The notes beneath the pieces were generated by a model. It worked only from the letters and a program-made list of their open reading frames with translations, was not told where the DNA came from and made no database searches. From the NCBI GenBank assembly GCA_017555845.1, contig JAFZFO010000037.1, positions 62,001-126,000 of the forward strand: a DNA stretch of 64,000 nucleotides, in the 5' to 3' direction. Each line of letters begins with the position of its first letter. Positions within the stretch are counted from its first letter, which is position 1. Of the stretch, positions 55,650 to 64,000 are shown piece after piece. The translations under genes and the position numbers were made by a program. This DNA is from Bacteroidaceae bacterium. Its GTDB lineage: Bacteria > Bacteroidota > Bacteroidia > Bacteroidales > Bacteroidaceae.

Positions 55650-57017
55650 ATGAACAGAATTATAGTATCGGCGTTTATCGCCATTGCGGCAATTGCCGGC
55701 AGCACTGCCGACTGCAATGCAAAGACAATTTCAAAATGCAAGACAAAGAAAGTGAGCACATATTTTTCAAAGGTGCTCAATGCAGAAAGCGCAAGTTATA
55801 ACGACAAAGAGAAGATAAAATGCGACAATATTGAGGCTACCCGCGAAGCTATATGGGAGTGCTGGCGCAATGCGGTGCTCGCATTCGATGAGGATAAACT
55901 CAACGCACCTTTCGCCACCAATGAGCCACGCGACACGGGCTACTGGCGACTCCCCGAAAACCTTGAGGAGAACGCACTTATGCCATACTATTTCATCAAG
56001 AAAGGCGACCAGCCACATGAGGGTTACCCGCTGTTCCTTTATATGCACGGCTCGGGCGACAAGAAGCACGAATGGGAAGCCGGCATACGCCTTTGCAGCA
56101 GCTACGACGATGCACCCTCACTGCACTTCATTCCGCAGATACCAAACGGATATGGCGAGCTTTACCGCTGGGCTATACAGAGCAAGCAGTGGGCATGGGA
56201 AAAACTGCTTCGCCTGGCATTCGTCAATGAAGACATCGATGCCAACAGAATATATTTCTATGGTATTTCAGAGGGTGGATATGGCAGCCAGCGCCTTGCA
56301 TCATTCTATGCCGACTACCTGGCAGGAGCAGGCCCCATGGCAGGTGGCGAGCCACTGAAGAACGCCCCAATGGAGAACCTTGCCAACATAGCCTTTTCAT
56401 TGAGGACAGGCGAGCAGGATTATGGCTTTGCACGCAACGCCATGACATATAATGCAGCGTTGACAATCGACAGCCTTGCGAAGAAACATCCCGGCCTGTA
56501 CAAGAACTTCATTGAGCTAGTACCAAAGATGGGACACAGCATCAACTATGAAAAGACAACTCCCTGGCTCAAGCAGTACAGCCGCAATGCCCATCCCACA
56601 TATTTCTATTGGGAGGACTATGACATGTATGGCCGTCACCGCACCGGTTTCTATAACCTGAAGGTAAACGAGACATCGCGTAATAACGACGAGGAGCGCA
56701 GCTGCTACGAAGTAAGCATTTCCAACAATACTGTGAACCTTACCGTGCAGAACGTGACATACACAACCACACAGGCAATATACAACATACCAATGTTCTT
56801 CTCAAAGAGCTACTCACCCGCTACAAAGGGCAACGTTACAATATATTTGAGCGAGAAACTGTTCGACTTTGCAAAACCCGTCAAGGTTGTCGTAAACGGC
56901 AAGGAGGCATTCAATGGCATGGTAACACCTACAATGAAAGCCATGGTCGAGAGTTGTGCCGAATATTTTGACCCTGAACGCATGTTCCCTGCCGAGGTTA
57001 CCGTCGACATCAAGTAA
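55650..57017 (+). CDS. Exported alpha/beta-hydrolase (esterase-like)
   Basis: The product of 455 residues has a signal peptide (about residues 1-24). The catalytic region shows an oxyanion HGSG near 133-136 and the nucleophile elbow GISEGG with Ser207. His296 in KMGHSI is the likely acid-base histidine, with an acidic partner near RTGEQD (about 257). After about residue 320 a beta-rich C-terminal domain follows, without a clear T9SS sorting sequence. The fold fits feruloyl-esterase or depolymerase-like hydrolases; the substrate is unknown. The ATG at 55650 is preferred over an open frame upstream because it gives a signal peptide. Confidence 0.85.
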   Translation: MNRIIVSAFIAIAAIAGSTADCNAKTISKCKTKKVSTYFSKVLNAESASYNDKEKIKCDNIEATREAIWECWRNAVLAFDEDKLNAPFATNEPRDTGYWRLPENLEENALMPYYFIKKGDQPHEGYPLFLYMHGSGDKKHEWEAGIRLCSSYDDAPSLHFIPQIPNGYGELYRWAIQSKQWAWEKLLRLAFVNEDIDANRIYFYGISEGGYGSQRLASFYADYLAGAGPMAGGEPLKNAPMENLANIAFSLRTGEQDYGFARNAMTYNAALTIDSLAKKHPGLYKNFIELVPKMGHSINYEKTTPWLKQYSRNAHPTYFYWEDYDMYGRHRTGFYNLKVNETSRNNDEERSCYEVSISNNTVNLTVQNVTYTTTQAIYNIPMFFSKSYSPATKGNVTIYLSEKLFDFAKPVKVVVNGKEAFNGMVTPTMKAMVESCAEYFDPERMFPAEVTVDIK

Positions 57018-57030
57018 CCGGTACCCTTAA

Positions 57031-57062
57031 TTTGCACAGTGGCGTTTTTTTGACTATCTTCG
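57031..57062 (+). promoter_or_regulatory. Promoter of the recR group
   Basis: TTTG at 57031 and TATCTTCG at 57055-57062 are 20 bases apart. The recR ATG follows 28 bases later. Confidence 0.65.
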
Positions 57063-57090
57063 TGACCGCTAAAAAAAAGAAGATGAACAA

Positions 57091-57711
57091 ATGAACCAGG
57101 AATACCCCTCAACACTTTTGGAACGCGCCGTAAAGGAGTTCTCCAAACTCCCCGGCATCGGGCGCAAGACGGCCACGCGTCTGGTGCTGCATCTGTTGCG
57201 CAAGAAAGAGGAGGAGGTTGAAGGTTTCTCATCGGCAATCATCACACTCAAGCGCGAGGCAAAATACTGCAAGGAGTGCCATAGCATATCGGACACCGAC
57301 ATTTGCCCCATATGTGCCAACCCACTGCGTGACCACAGCCTCATTTGTGTTGTGGAGAACATACAGGATGTCATGGCGGTGGAAAACACAATGCAGTTCA
57401 GGGGTGTATACCACGTCCTTGGAGGCGTAATATCGCCGATGGACGGTGTCTCGCCAAGCGACCTTCACATAAACAGCCTCATTGAGCGTGTAGCAAAAGG
57501 CGAAGTAAAGGAGATAATCCTCGCACTGAGCTCAACAATGGAGGGCGACACAACAAACTTCTACATCTACCGCAAGCTACAGCAGTATGATGTAAAGCTG
57601 TCAGTCATTGCACGCGGCATATCGATAGGCGACGAACTTGAATATACCGATGAGGTCACATTGGGAAGCTCCATTATCAACCGCCGACCATTCACCGGTA
57701 AAACACTATAA
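57091..57711 (+). CDS. recR: RecR, recombination mediator
   Basis: RecR works with RecO and RecF in gap repair. The 206-residue protein has the helix-hairpin-helix [17 protein letters not shown], the zinc-finger cysteines in [16 protein letters not shown] and a TOPRIM domain with [12 protein letters not shown]. It ends with RPFTGKTL. It heads a four-gene rightward group in which the following genes touch or overlap, so the membrane protein, GT2 and GNAT genes are probably co-expressed. recO is encoded in the same window at 10158. Confidence 0.96.
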   Translation: MNQEYPSTLLERAVKEFSKLPGIGRKTATRLVLHLLRKKEEEVEGFSSAIITLKREAKYCKECHSISDTDICPICANPLRDHSLICVVENIQDVMAVENTMQFRGVYHVLGGVISPMDGVSPSDLHINSLIERVAKGEVKEIILALSSTMEGDTTNFYIYRKLQQYDVKLSVIARGISIGDELEYTDEVTLGSSIINRRPFTGKTL

Positions 57712-57715
57712 TGAA

Positions 57716-58165
57716 ATGAACAGAGAGAACGTACTTAAATCCTTGAAATTCAATTTTGCGACATCCATCTTCGCACTCATAATAGCCGTTGCGGCATTTG
57801 AAACAGGATACCTGACAAAAGGAGCATTGGCAATGAACCTTGCCCATGAGGACCTGTACTACATTGAGGTAAGCGCAGTCATGCTTACCATAGCGATAAT
57901 CCCGTTTGCATTGAAGGGATTCAGCCGCGCAATGAAGAAGGGCGCAGACCTTGACGGCATTGCATTCCTGAAACTATACAGCAAAAAAAGCCTGTTGCGT
58001 ATGTTCCTGCTATTCATAGCCATTGTAGTCAATATCTTCGTATATTACGGCATTGAATACAACGGAGCATTGTATTGTGCCATCATCAGCTTTGGAGCAC
58101 TGCTCTACAGCTACCCTACCGGCAAAGTGCTTGACGAATACCAGAACGGCAACGAAACAAAATGA
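57716..58165 (+). CDS. Small four-helix membrane protein
   Basis: I cannot name this 149-residue protein. It has four hydrophobic segments, about residues 14-37, 50-72, 92-113 and 120-135. A KKGADLDGIAF loop lies between the second and third. The ATG at 57716 follows the recR stop by four bases; an upstream in-frame codon lies inside recR and is not used. It ends with ATGA, overlapping the GT2 gene. The layout suggests a helper for the adjacent glycosyltransferase, but that is inference. Confidence 0.75.
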   Translation: MNRENVLKSLKFNFATSIFALIIAVAAFETGYLTKGALAMNLAHEDLYYIEVSAVMLTIAIIPFALKGFSRAMKKGADLDGIAFLKLYSKKSLLRMFLLFIAIVVNIFVYYGIEYNGALYCAIISFGALLYSYPTGKVLDEYQNGNETK

Positions 58166-59373
58166 CAGGAATGAAGCTATCGGTCGTAATTGTCAACTAC
58201 AACGTAAAATATTTCCTTGAGCAGTGCCTTGACTCGCTTGAGCAGGCTGCCATGGGCATAGACTACGAGGTCATTGTGGTTGACAACGCGTCAACCGACG
58301 GCTCTACAGAATATATCACAGCGCGCTTTCCAAAGGTCAAATGGATGGCATGCAGGGAGAACAACGGCTTTTCCAAAGGCAACAACATTGCAATAGCCCA
58401 GGCCAAAGGCGAGTATATATTGTTGCTGAATCCTGATACCATAGTAACCAAAGAGGCCATTGAGGGCTGCGTGGATTTCATGGACAACAATGCCGATGCC
58501 GGCGCCTGTGGCGTATACATGTTGCGCATAGACGGCACGTTCGCACCCGAATCGCGCCGTGGACTTCCAACACCATTCGTGGCATTCTGCAAGATGTCGG
58601 GCCTGTCGAAGATATTCCCCCAATCACGCACATTCGGCCGCTACTATATGCAATACCTTGACAAAGAGGAGACCAACCCTATTGAAATCATATCGGGAGC
58701 ATATATGATGCTGCGCAACAGGACAATCAAGAAGACCGGCGCACTCGATGAGGACTTCTTTATGTACGGAGAGGATATTGACCTGTCGTACCGCATCCTA
58801 AAAGGCGGCTACAGGAACTACTATCTACCCCTGCGCATACTACATTACAAAGGTGAGAGCACAAACAAGAGCACATACCGCTACGTGCACACATTCTACC
58901 GTGCAATGCAGCTGTTCTTCAAGAAGCACTACTCGCACTACTCGTTGCTTGTGAGTCTTCCCATCAACATTGCCATCTGGACACGCGCAATGTTGGCATA
59001 TATAGGCAACCAGTTCGTTCACCGCAGCGTCACACAGGAAGCTCCGGCCATCAACTGCATTGTATTTGGCAGTAACGACACCATTGCAGATGTAAAGGAA
59101 ATACTGCAGACGAAGTTCAAGAACGGCAGACACGCGTTTGTTGAGGCTACCGAGGAGACAAAGCCACAAGGACATGTTGGCTGCGGCATAGACCTTAACA
59201 GCTACAACACCGTTATCTATGACACCGAGGCATATACATACAGCACAATACTCAAACTACTGAATACCGATGCCGGACGCAGACTGCGCCTTGGAACATA
59301 TTCATCAAAAACAAAGAAACTCATAACCGCAGATCAGATCTTCGATTATGACGACATAATATCAAAGCGATGA
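58162..59373 (+). CDS. GT2 glycosyltransferase
   Basis: This is a family 2 glycosyltransferase of 403 residues. The A domain begins LSVVIVNYNVKYFLEQCL and has DNASTDGST. LLNPDT is the metal-binding loop and MYGEDIDLSYRI the acceptor or catalytic-base region. It resembles rhamnosyltransferase-type enzymes of surface polysaccharide synthesis. A stretch near 265-285 may touch the membrane. The last 110 residues are not typical of GT2 and look like a separate alpha/beta domain. The ATGA start overlaps the preceding gene. Confidence 0.9.
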   Translation: MTGMKLSVVIVNYNVKYFLEQCLDSLEQAAMGIDYEVIVVDNASTDGSTEYITARFPKVKWMACRENNGFSKGNNIAIAQAKGEYILLLNPDTIVTKEAIEGCVDFMDNNADAGACGVYMLRIDGTFAPESRRGLPTPFVAFCKMSGLSKIFPQSRTFGRYYMQYLDKEETNPIEIISGAYMMLRNRTIKKTGALDEDFFMYGEDIDLSYRILKGGYRNYYLPLRILHYKGESTNKSTYRYVHTFYRAMQLFFKKHYSHYSLLVSLPINIAIWTRAMLAYIGNQFVHRSVTQEAPAINCIVFGSNDTIADVKEILQTKFKNGRHAFVEATEETKPQGHVGCGIDLNSYNTVIYDTEAYTYSTILKLLNTDAGRRLRLGTYSSKTKKLITADQIFDYDDIISKR

Positions 59374-59897
59374 ACACCACCTGGCTAAAAGATGATGCCA
59401 TATCACTGCGCACCCCCGAACCCGAGGACCTGGAGCTGATGTACGCAATGGAGAACGACACAACGCTATGGAGCGTTGGAAACACCACACTCCCCTATTC
59501 ACGGTATACACTAAGGCAGTACCTTGAACAGAGCAAGCAGGATCTCTACGCCGAGCGCCAGGCACGCTTTGTCATTGGGGTTGAAAACGGCGAAGCTGCC
59601 GGAATGATTGACCTTGCCGATTTTGACCCGCTCAACAGCCGCGCCGAGGTCTGTATTGGACTGCTTGGCAAGTACAGAGGCAAAGGAATTGCAGCGCGCG
59701 CATTGAACCTGATATGCGATTATGCATTCAAAAAGCTGCACATCAACCAACTTTATGCTTTCATCCCTGAATGGAATGAAGAAAGTTTGGGACTTTTTGA
59801 AAAAAATGGCTTCAAAAAAAGTGCACTCCTACAACAATGGCAACGGACAGAAAACGGTTATAACAATGTTTTTTTAGTACAAAAATTGGTCGAATAG
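59370..59897 (+). CDS. GNAT-family N-acetyltransferase
   Basis: The 175-residue protein fits the RimJ/SpeG type of GNAT acetyltransferase, which moves an acetyl group from acetyl-CoA to an amine. The CoA-binding region reads LLGKYRGKGIAARALNLI, and FIPEWNEESLGLFEKNGF is the motif B region. The substrate could be a polyamine or an amino sugar; no decision is possible from sequence. It overlaps the GT2 gene by four bases (ATGA) and ends the recR-led group. Confidence 0.88.
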   Translation: MNTTWLKDDAISLRTPEPEDLELMYAMENDTTLWSVGNTTLPYSRYTLRQYLEQSKQDLYAERQARFVIGVENGEAAGMIDLADFDPLNSRAEVCIGLLGKYRGKGIAARALNLICDYAFKKLHINQLYAFIPEWNEESLGLFEKNGFKKSALLQQWQRTENGYNNVFLVQKLVE

Positions 59898-59957
59898 CCT
59901 ATTTTTGACCGAAAAATCAAAAAAAATCGCATTTTCTTGAAAAAAAACTCGAAAATG

Positions 59958-59988
59958 TTTGCAGATTCAAAAAAAAGCCCTACCTTTG
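59958..59988 (+). promoter_or_regulatory. Promoter of tRNA-Asp
   Basis: TTTG at 59958-59961 and TACCTTTG at 59981-59988 are 19 bases apart. The whole element, including GCACTCGCTTT downstream, closely matches the tRNA-Glu promoter at 10937. Confidence 0.88.
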
Positions 59989-60032
59989 CACTCGCTTTGA
60001 GACACGAACAAAGTAGAAAACTTTGAAATATT

Positions 60033-60106
60033 GGTGCGTTAGTTCAGTTGGTTAGAATACATGCCTGTCACGCATGGGGTCACGGGTTCGAGTCCCGTAC
60101 GCACCG
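60033..60106 (+). tRNA. tRNA-Asp (GUC anticodon)
   Basis: GGTGCGT pairs with ACGCACC at the acceptor. The anticodon stem CATGC/GCATG encloses CTGTCAC with anticodon GTC, and the T arm is CGGG/CCCG around TTCGAGT. The discriminator is G, as expected for tRNA-Asp. CCA is not encoded. Confidence 0.96.
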
Positions 60107-60107
60107 C

Positions 60108-60140
60108 AAAAGCCTTTCAGTTATGCTGAGAGGCTTTTTT
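60108..60140 (+). terminator. Terminator of tRNA-Asp
   Basis: AAAAGCCTTTCAG (60108-60120) pairs with CTGAGAGGCTTTT (60126-60138) with one G-T wobble, followed by T residues. It directly follows the tRNA gene. Confidence 0.88.
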
Positions 60141-60240
60141 GTTTGTGTATATTCGTGAAGGGATAAAGGCAAGGTGGACAAAAAGTAGGATAAAATCTCC
60201 GCAATCTCTTGATTTACATATCTTTGCGAAGATTATTATT

Positions 60241-60427
60241 GATATGCTTAAAAAATGCTTTTTGTAGTTCTTCCAATGTGGTCAGGAATGACCTGAGAGG
60301 GTAGAGACTGATGTACAGATGCAAGGATTGTGGTAAGCAATTCATCGGTGGTGAAAGACGCAATAAATCACATCGGCAAGAACCCCTATGCAACTATCAA
60401 CGATTCCCCGTATTGGCTGCAGGGTAA
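60241..60427 (+). pseudogene. Decayed transposase fragment (zinc-ribbon N-terminus)
   Basis: The 403 bases from 60141 to 60543 have no intact gene. In one frame, bases 60311-60370 read MYRCKDCGKQFIGGERRNK, which closely resembles the Cys-x-x-Cys zinc ribbon near the start of many insertion-sequence transposases. Upstream in the same frame is SNVVRNDLRG, then an in-frame TAG at 60302. Downstream the frame runs out of recognisable sequence and stops at 60425. No DDE catalytic part and no terminal inverted repeats are visible. It is therefore an old remnant, not an active element. The family cannot be fixed from so short a piece. Confidence 0.6.
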
Positions 60428-60502
60428 CGACAATTTTAACGAGAATGAATAATTCCACACCACACTAATCCGCGCAGTTACAGTCTCCATGGAAAAGCTA
60501 TA

Positions 60503-60540
60503 AAAGAGATCAGCAACCGTAATTGGTTGCTGATCTCTTT
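60503..60540 (-). terminator. Terminator of the PorZ-like gene
   Basis: A perfect 16-base stem (60503-60518 with 60525-60540) has a six-base loop. It begins four bases past the stop of the minus-strand gene. On that strand it is followed by TTATAGC, a weak T-tract. Confidence 0.75.
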
Positions 60541-60543
60541 CTT

Positions 60544-62853
60544 TTATCTTGTAATAAGAATCTTTGTTGCCACTCCCTCGTTTCCTTCACTATCGTAAGT
60601 GAGAACATAATAGACACCGCTCGCGACTTTTTCTCCGCGCATATTACGTCCATTCCAGGAATACATACCACCATTGGATTTGCCCTCATTTATTAAATAT
60701 CCGGCCGCATCGACGATTTTTACATCACAGCCATATGTTAGTCCAACAATGGAGATATTTCCGCTGTAATCGGCTCTCACGGGGTTAGGATAGGCGTGGA
60801 TTTCACTCTTGTCAAGAGTTGGAGCCGACTCTGTTGCATCACTCCTATAACTTGCTATGCCCATATCGGTTCCAATAAACACCTCGCCGGTTACATCATT
60901 GATGGCTATGCTTTCGATACAATCGGATGGCAAAGGTGAATTTTCTGTTGTAAAATGGTGAATTGTTTCCTGGCCATCGGCACTGACAAGGTATATTCCG
61001 TTACTATTTGTACCTATCCATTTGCGGTTTGCACCATCCACCTCAATATCCTTGATATAGACACCGCTCATAAAGTAGTCGGCAAGGCCGGTTCCGTCAT
61101 TGCGTGCAATCTTTATCTGCTTGAAGACACCATCGTTGAAAAACTTCTCGGGGTTGTCAATGACAAAGACACCGATATTCGTTCCAACCCAAATGGCACC
61201 AGTCATATCTTCGGCCATGTCATAGAGCTGGTAAATATCGTAGCTGATTCCATCCTGATTGGTAAACTTGTTCAACCATTTCTTTGTTACGTCATCACTT
61301 GTGTCAAATGGTGTATTGTTCATCTTTGCACAGAACAGACCAGGATCGCCCTGCAGCGCCGTCAACCACAGCCAACCACGCGAATCGATATGAGGCTTTA
61401 CCACTGTAGCCCAATACTCAATGTCCTTATAATTGAGCGAGAGCCATGTGCCATCCTTTCTGAGTATCTTTACAACATCCTTCACATCGGTATTCACGCA
61501 CCAAAGATTACCGTCATTGTCAAATTTGACTGTGGGAACACGCACATAGGCATAGGCATACCTTCCTGAACTTGCGCTTTCAATCTTGCTGTTTTCGTGA
61601 TTGTAATGCTTTACAAACTCTCCATTCCTGAATTCATATACTCCATAACCGAACGAACCGGCAAAGTAATGACCGGGCTCCGCAGGATCTTCATCGACAG
61701 AGCAGATGTTGACATATCTGTAGCCTGTTGCACTCTTTACAGCATCTTCGGGAAGATTTACCCACCTGTCATCATCACTGTGATATTCCATAATAGTTCC
61801 ATCATAGAACACATTATCGAAATAGTTGATGTTGCCGCCGGCAACAAGAAGTTTGCCATCAGAAGTGAATTTCATATATTCACTATAGTTCCTGACAGGG
61901 GAATCCGACACGACAGGCAAAGATGTCTCCACAACGGAATTGCCCTTAATCTGGCACTCCACCACACCTTTATAGCCCTTACAATCCCATAGAACATTAC
62001 CATTCTTGGCAATATGGTTGCTACCGCTATTCTTATAAGTGGCAACAGCACTTTCACCGGCTATCACACAGAGCTTACTCTTTGCAGGTGCTATGATTTC
62101 ATTGCCTGCACAATATATCGTGGAGAATTTCTCACCGTTATTGCCTACAACAATCTTGAACTCTCTACTGTCGGGAATGAATGTACATATCTCCACCGCA
62201 TCGACAAGGCAATACAGTTTCCCATCCAGCTCACAAAGGGATGTCACAAAACGGTCTGCTGAAAGCTGTTCCCAGTTATTCCTGTCAAGAAGGTTCTTTC
62301 CCATATCACAGCCAAAGAAGCCATCTTTTGTTCCTGAATACAACTTGCCTTTGTAGCTGTAGGTGCAATATGTATCGAGCCCGGTGCTGTAGGTATTTTC
62401 GAACTCCATATTCTCAAGATCAAGCACAACGACACCAAAGGATGTTGAAAGATAGGCAGTGTTGCCTTGGATGTCGATATTATTTATTGTCTTGTCGGGC
62501 AATACCTTATTCTTGAAATCGGTTATATTATAGACCGATCCGTCATCATAAAGAATATCGATATTGGCATTCTTGTAGACAACCACAAGAGCATTTATAA
62601 AACTTGAATATCTTATATGGGCAATATCTATGTCACTGAGAGTTGTTATCTTATCATATGTCCTTACCTCGTTGTCGCTCATGTCATAGGAGTAGAGCGC
62701 CCCTGATGCCAGTACATATACCTTATCGCCTACCACTTGACAGTATGTTGCGTTGTGGTATGACGGATAAAGCGTCCAGTTGTCATCATCAGCCTTTACT
62801 CCATGAGCCAATACAAGGACAAACAGAAAAGATATCAACAATCTCTTAACCAT
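60544..62853 (-). CDS. porZ: PorZ-like T9SS protein (double beta-propeller plus sorting domain)
   Basis: The 769-residue protein has a signal peptide and then two consecutive beta-propeller regions of the two-component-regulator-propeller kind ([41 protein letters not shown]). It closes with a T9SS-like C-terminal domain ([39 protein letters not shown]). The layout and length match PorZ of Porphyromonas gingivalis, a surface component of the T9SS attachment complex that helps deliver A-LPS to cargo. The call rests on layout rather than alignment. The ATG overlaps rdgB by eight bases. Other propeller proteins with a sorting domain are the main alternative. Confidence 0.75.
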   Translation of the reverse strand: MVKRLLISFLFVLVLAHGVKADDDNWTLYPSYHNATYCQVVGDKVYVLASGALYSYDMSDNEVRTYDKITTLSDIDIAHIRYSSFINALVVVYKNANIDILYDDGSVYNITDFKNKVLPDKTINNIDIQGNTAYLSTSFGVVVLDLENMEFENTYSTGLDTYCTYSYKGKLYSGTKDGFFGCDMGKNLLDRNNWEQLSADRFVTSLCELDGKLYCLVDAVEICTFIPDSREFKIVVGNNGEKFSTIYCAGNEIIAPAKSKLCVIAGESAVATYKNSGSNHIAKNGNVLWDCKGYKGVVECQIKGNSVVETSLPVVSDSPVRNYSEYMKFTSDGKLLVAGGNINYFDNVFYDGTIMEYHSDDDRWVNLPEDAVKSATGYRYVNICSVDEDPAEPGHYFAGSFGYGVYEFRNGEFVKHYNHENSKIESASSGRYAYAYVRVPTVKFDNDGNLWCVNTDVKDVVKILRKDGTWLSLNYKDIEYWATVVKPHIDSRGWLWLTALQGDPGLFCAKMNNTPFDTSDDVTKKWLNKFTNQDGISYDIYQLYDMAEDMTGAIWVGTNIGVFVIDNPEKFFNDGVFKQIKIARNDGTGLADYFMSGVYIKDIEVDGANRKWIGTNSNGIYLVSADGQETIHHFTTENSPLPSDCIESIAINDVTGEVFIGTDMGIASYRSDATESAPTLDKSEIHAYPNPVRADYSGNISIVGLTYGCDVKIVDAAGYLINEGKSNGGMYSWNGRNMRGEKVASGVYYVLTYDSEGNEGVATKILITR

Positions 62854-63427
62854 AATTCTCTTTCAAATAATCACCAAGCTGCTGTGTTGCACGGAAACGA
62901 TGGCTCATGCTGTTCTTCATCTCGCCACTCATCTGTGCAAAGCTTTCGGTATGCCCCTCGGGAATAAATATAGGATCGTATCCGAATCCGGAATCTCCTT
63001 TTTTCTCCGTGGCAATAGTTCCTTTCACTATACCGTCAAAGAGCATCTCCTTGCCGTCAATAATTAACGCGATAACTGTGCGGAATTGTGCGTTACGGTT
63101 GGATTTTCCTGTTAAATTTTCCAAAAGCTTGCGCATATTGGCCTCAGAGTCACACTCCTCGCCTGCATAACGCGCCGAATAGACACCAGGAGCACCACCG
63201 AGAGCCTCAACCTCAAGACCGGTATCATCGGCAAAACAATCAAGGCCATACTTCCCGCATATGTGCCTTGCCTTAATAAGCGCATTACCCTGCAGGGTAT
63301 CGGCTGTTTCGGGAATGTCATCGCAGCAACCGATATCACTGAGTGACAGCACCTCTACCCTATTGCCTACAATATCCCTTACCTCCTGGAGCTTATGCTT
63401 GTTATTGGTAGCAAAAACAAGTTTCAT
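62846..63427 (-). CDS. rdgB: RdgB/HAM1-type XTP/dITP pyrophosphatase
   Basis: RdgB removes non-canonical purine nucleotides from the pool. The 193-residue protein begins [18 protein letters not shown]. It has [35 protein letters not shown] and [11 protein letters not shown], all standard family motifs. Its start overlaps the yitT-like stop (ATGA) and its end overlaps the PorZ-like gene by eight bases. The three genes are thus one transcriptional unit. Confidence 0.97.
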   Translation of the reverse strand: MKLVFATNNKHKLQEVRDIVGNRVEVLSLSDIGCCDDIPETADTLQGNALIKARHICGKYGLDCFADDTGLEVEALGGAPGVYSARYAGEECDSEANMRKLLENLTGKSNRNAQFRTVIALIIDGKEMLFDGIVKGTIATEKKGDSGFGYDPIFIPEGHTESFAQMSGEMKNSMSHRFRATQQLGDYLKENYG

Positions 63428-64000
63428 ACCTTTTCCATTTTATCAGTGTCGACAACAATCTTGTCATCAATCAGAACCTTCTTTTTCGCCTTGATCTTGT
63501 CGAATCCAAGACCATATACAGCCATCACCTTCGACTGTGATACCAATGCATTGGGGTCAATCTGCTTTATTGCACTGAGCAATTTGTTGGCCTGACTTGC
63601 ACGTGTGATGGTAGTCACAACCTTACTCTCCTTGCCCGAGTAATAACCTATAGAGTCAAGCAATGTCACACCGCGTTTAAGATTTCTTGTGATGTAGTAT
63701 GCAATGTCATCGTACTTGTTCGAGAATATGAAGAACTGCACAGTCTGACGGTTGCTGTTGACAACATAGTCGAGCGATACATTGACTATCACAAGGTTTA
63801 TAAAGCCGTAGAACACCTTCTGCAGACTCATTGTCGTGTCAGCTGTAGGCACAATGAAAAAACTGCTTATTACGATACATGCATCGACATATAGCATTGC
63901 ACGTCCAAAGCTCACATCCTTGTATTTGTTCACTATTGCCGCAATGATGTCGACACCGCCCGAACTGCCGTTACTAATGAAACAGAATGCAAGACCAAGA
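63424..64000 (-). CDS. YitT-family membrane protein (start outside window)
   Basis: This partial gene encodes the C-terminal 191 residues or so of a YitT/DUF161 membrane protein with a C-terminal DUF2179 domain. The visible part starts [18 protein letters not shown], a typical transmembrane region with glycines. It continues through [21 protein letters not shown] and ends in the cytoplasmic DUF2179 domain ([28 protein letters not shown]). The family's transport function is not established. The GTG at 63933 that opens the longest Met-type frame is internal; the true start lies beyond base 64000. It heads the yitT-rdgB-porZ group. Confidence 0.9.
   Translation of the reverse strand, partial: LGLAFCFISNGSSGGVDIIAAIVNKYKDVSFGRAMLYVDACIVISSFFIVPTADTTMSLQKVFYGFINLVIVNVSLDYVVNSNRQTVQFFIFSNKYDDIAYYITRNLKRGVTLLDSIGYYSGKESKVVTTITRASQANKLLSAIKQIDPNALVSQSKVMAVYGLGFDKIKAKKKVLIDDKIVVDTDKMEKV

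Noticed and set aside
60312..60450. A 45-codon open frame ending in NPYATINDSPYWLQG and a stop
   Set aside because: It has no start or ribosome site and shares its DNA with the transposase-like frame. It is too short to name, and I could not match its sequence to any family.

Overview
The window is a bacterial chromosome segment from the order Bacteroidales (phylum Bacteroidota). The evidence is SusC/SusD pairs, BACON and DUF1573 proteins, type IX secretion (T9SS) proteins with C-terminal sorting domains, DUF3127, and the phylum's own promoter form (TTTG, 19 bases, TAnnTTTG) in front of many genes. I cannot place it below the order. Nothing suggests a plasmid or a prophage, and the only trace of a mobile element is a decayed transposase fragment near 60.3 kb.

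Bases 1-10160 are the distal half of the division and cell wall cluster, mraY-murD-ftsW-murG-murC-ftsQ-ftsA-ftsZ, with genes touching or overlapping, followed by a yqeY-like gene. Bases 10158-15850 hold recO, tRNA-Glu, rpsT, gyrB, a nitroreductase-like gene, tRNA-Cys and tilS. Bases 15852-25660 form one long leftward run: dnaN, a DnaQ-like exonuclease, coaBC fused in frame to a PorD-like (DUF4835) T9SS gene, recN, rlmB, a degenerate trypsin-like/TPR protein and a Sel1-repeat protein. A divergent DUF3127 gene follows.

Bases 26405-30178 encode a TonB-dependent siderophore-type receptor followed by an SbmA/YddA-like ABC transporter. After an unknown membrane protein and rho (with a long disordered insert), bases 33347-49079 form a leftward ten-gene operon. 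It contains SusC, SusD, two SusD-associated lipoproteins, two leucine-rich-repeat lipoproteins, a subtilisin-like lipoprotein protease, a DUF1573 protein, a small lipoprotein and a thioredoxin-fold lipoprotein that has lost both active-site cysteines. It has no glycoside hydrolase, so it looks more like a protein or peptide capture locus than a glycan locus. This is the most interesting system in the window.

Bases 49345-52357 hold engB and a second TonB-dependent receptor with a CxxC in its plug. Bases 52581-59897 read rightward: a secreted C10 (streptopain-like) protease with a T9SS sorting domain, an exported esterase-like protein, then recR, a small membrane protein, a GT2 glycosyltransferase and a GNAT acetyltransferase, followed by tRNA-Asp. 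The window closes with a leftward yitT-rdgB-porZ-like group.

Two themes join the accessory genes. One is the T9SS: PorD-like and PorZ-like components plus a C10 protease cargo. The other is nutrient capture at the outer membrane: three TonB-dependent receptors, SusD, surface lipoproteins and two proteases.
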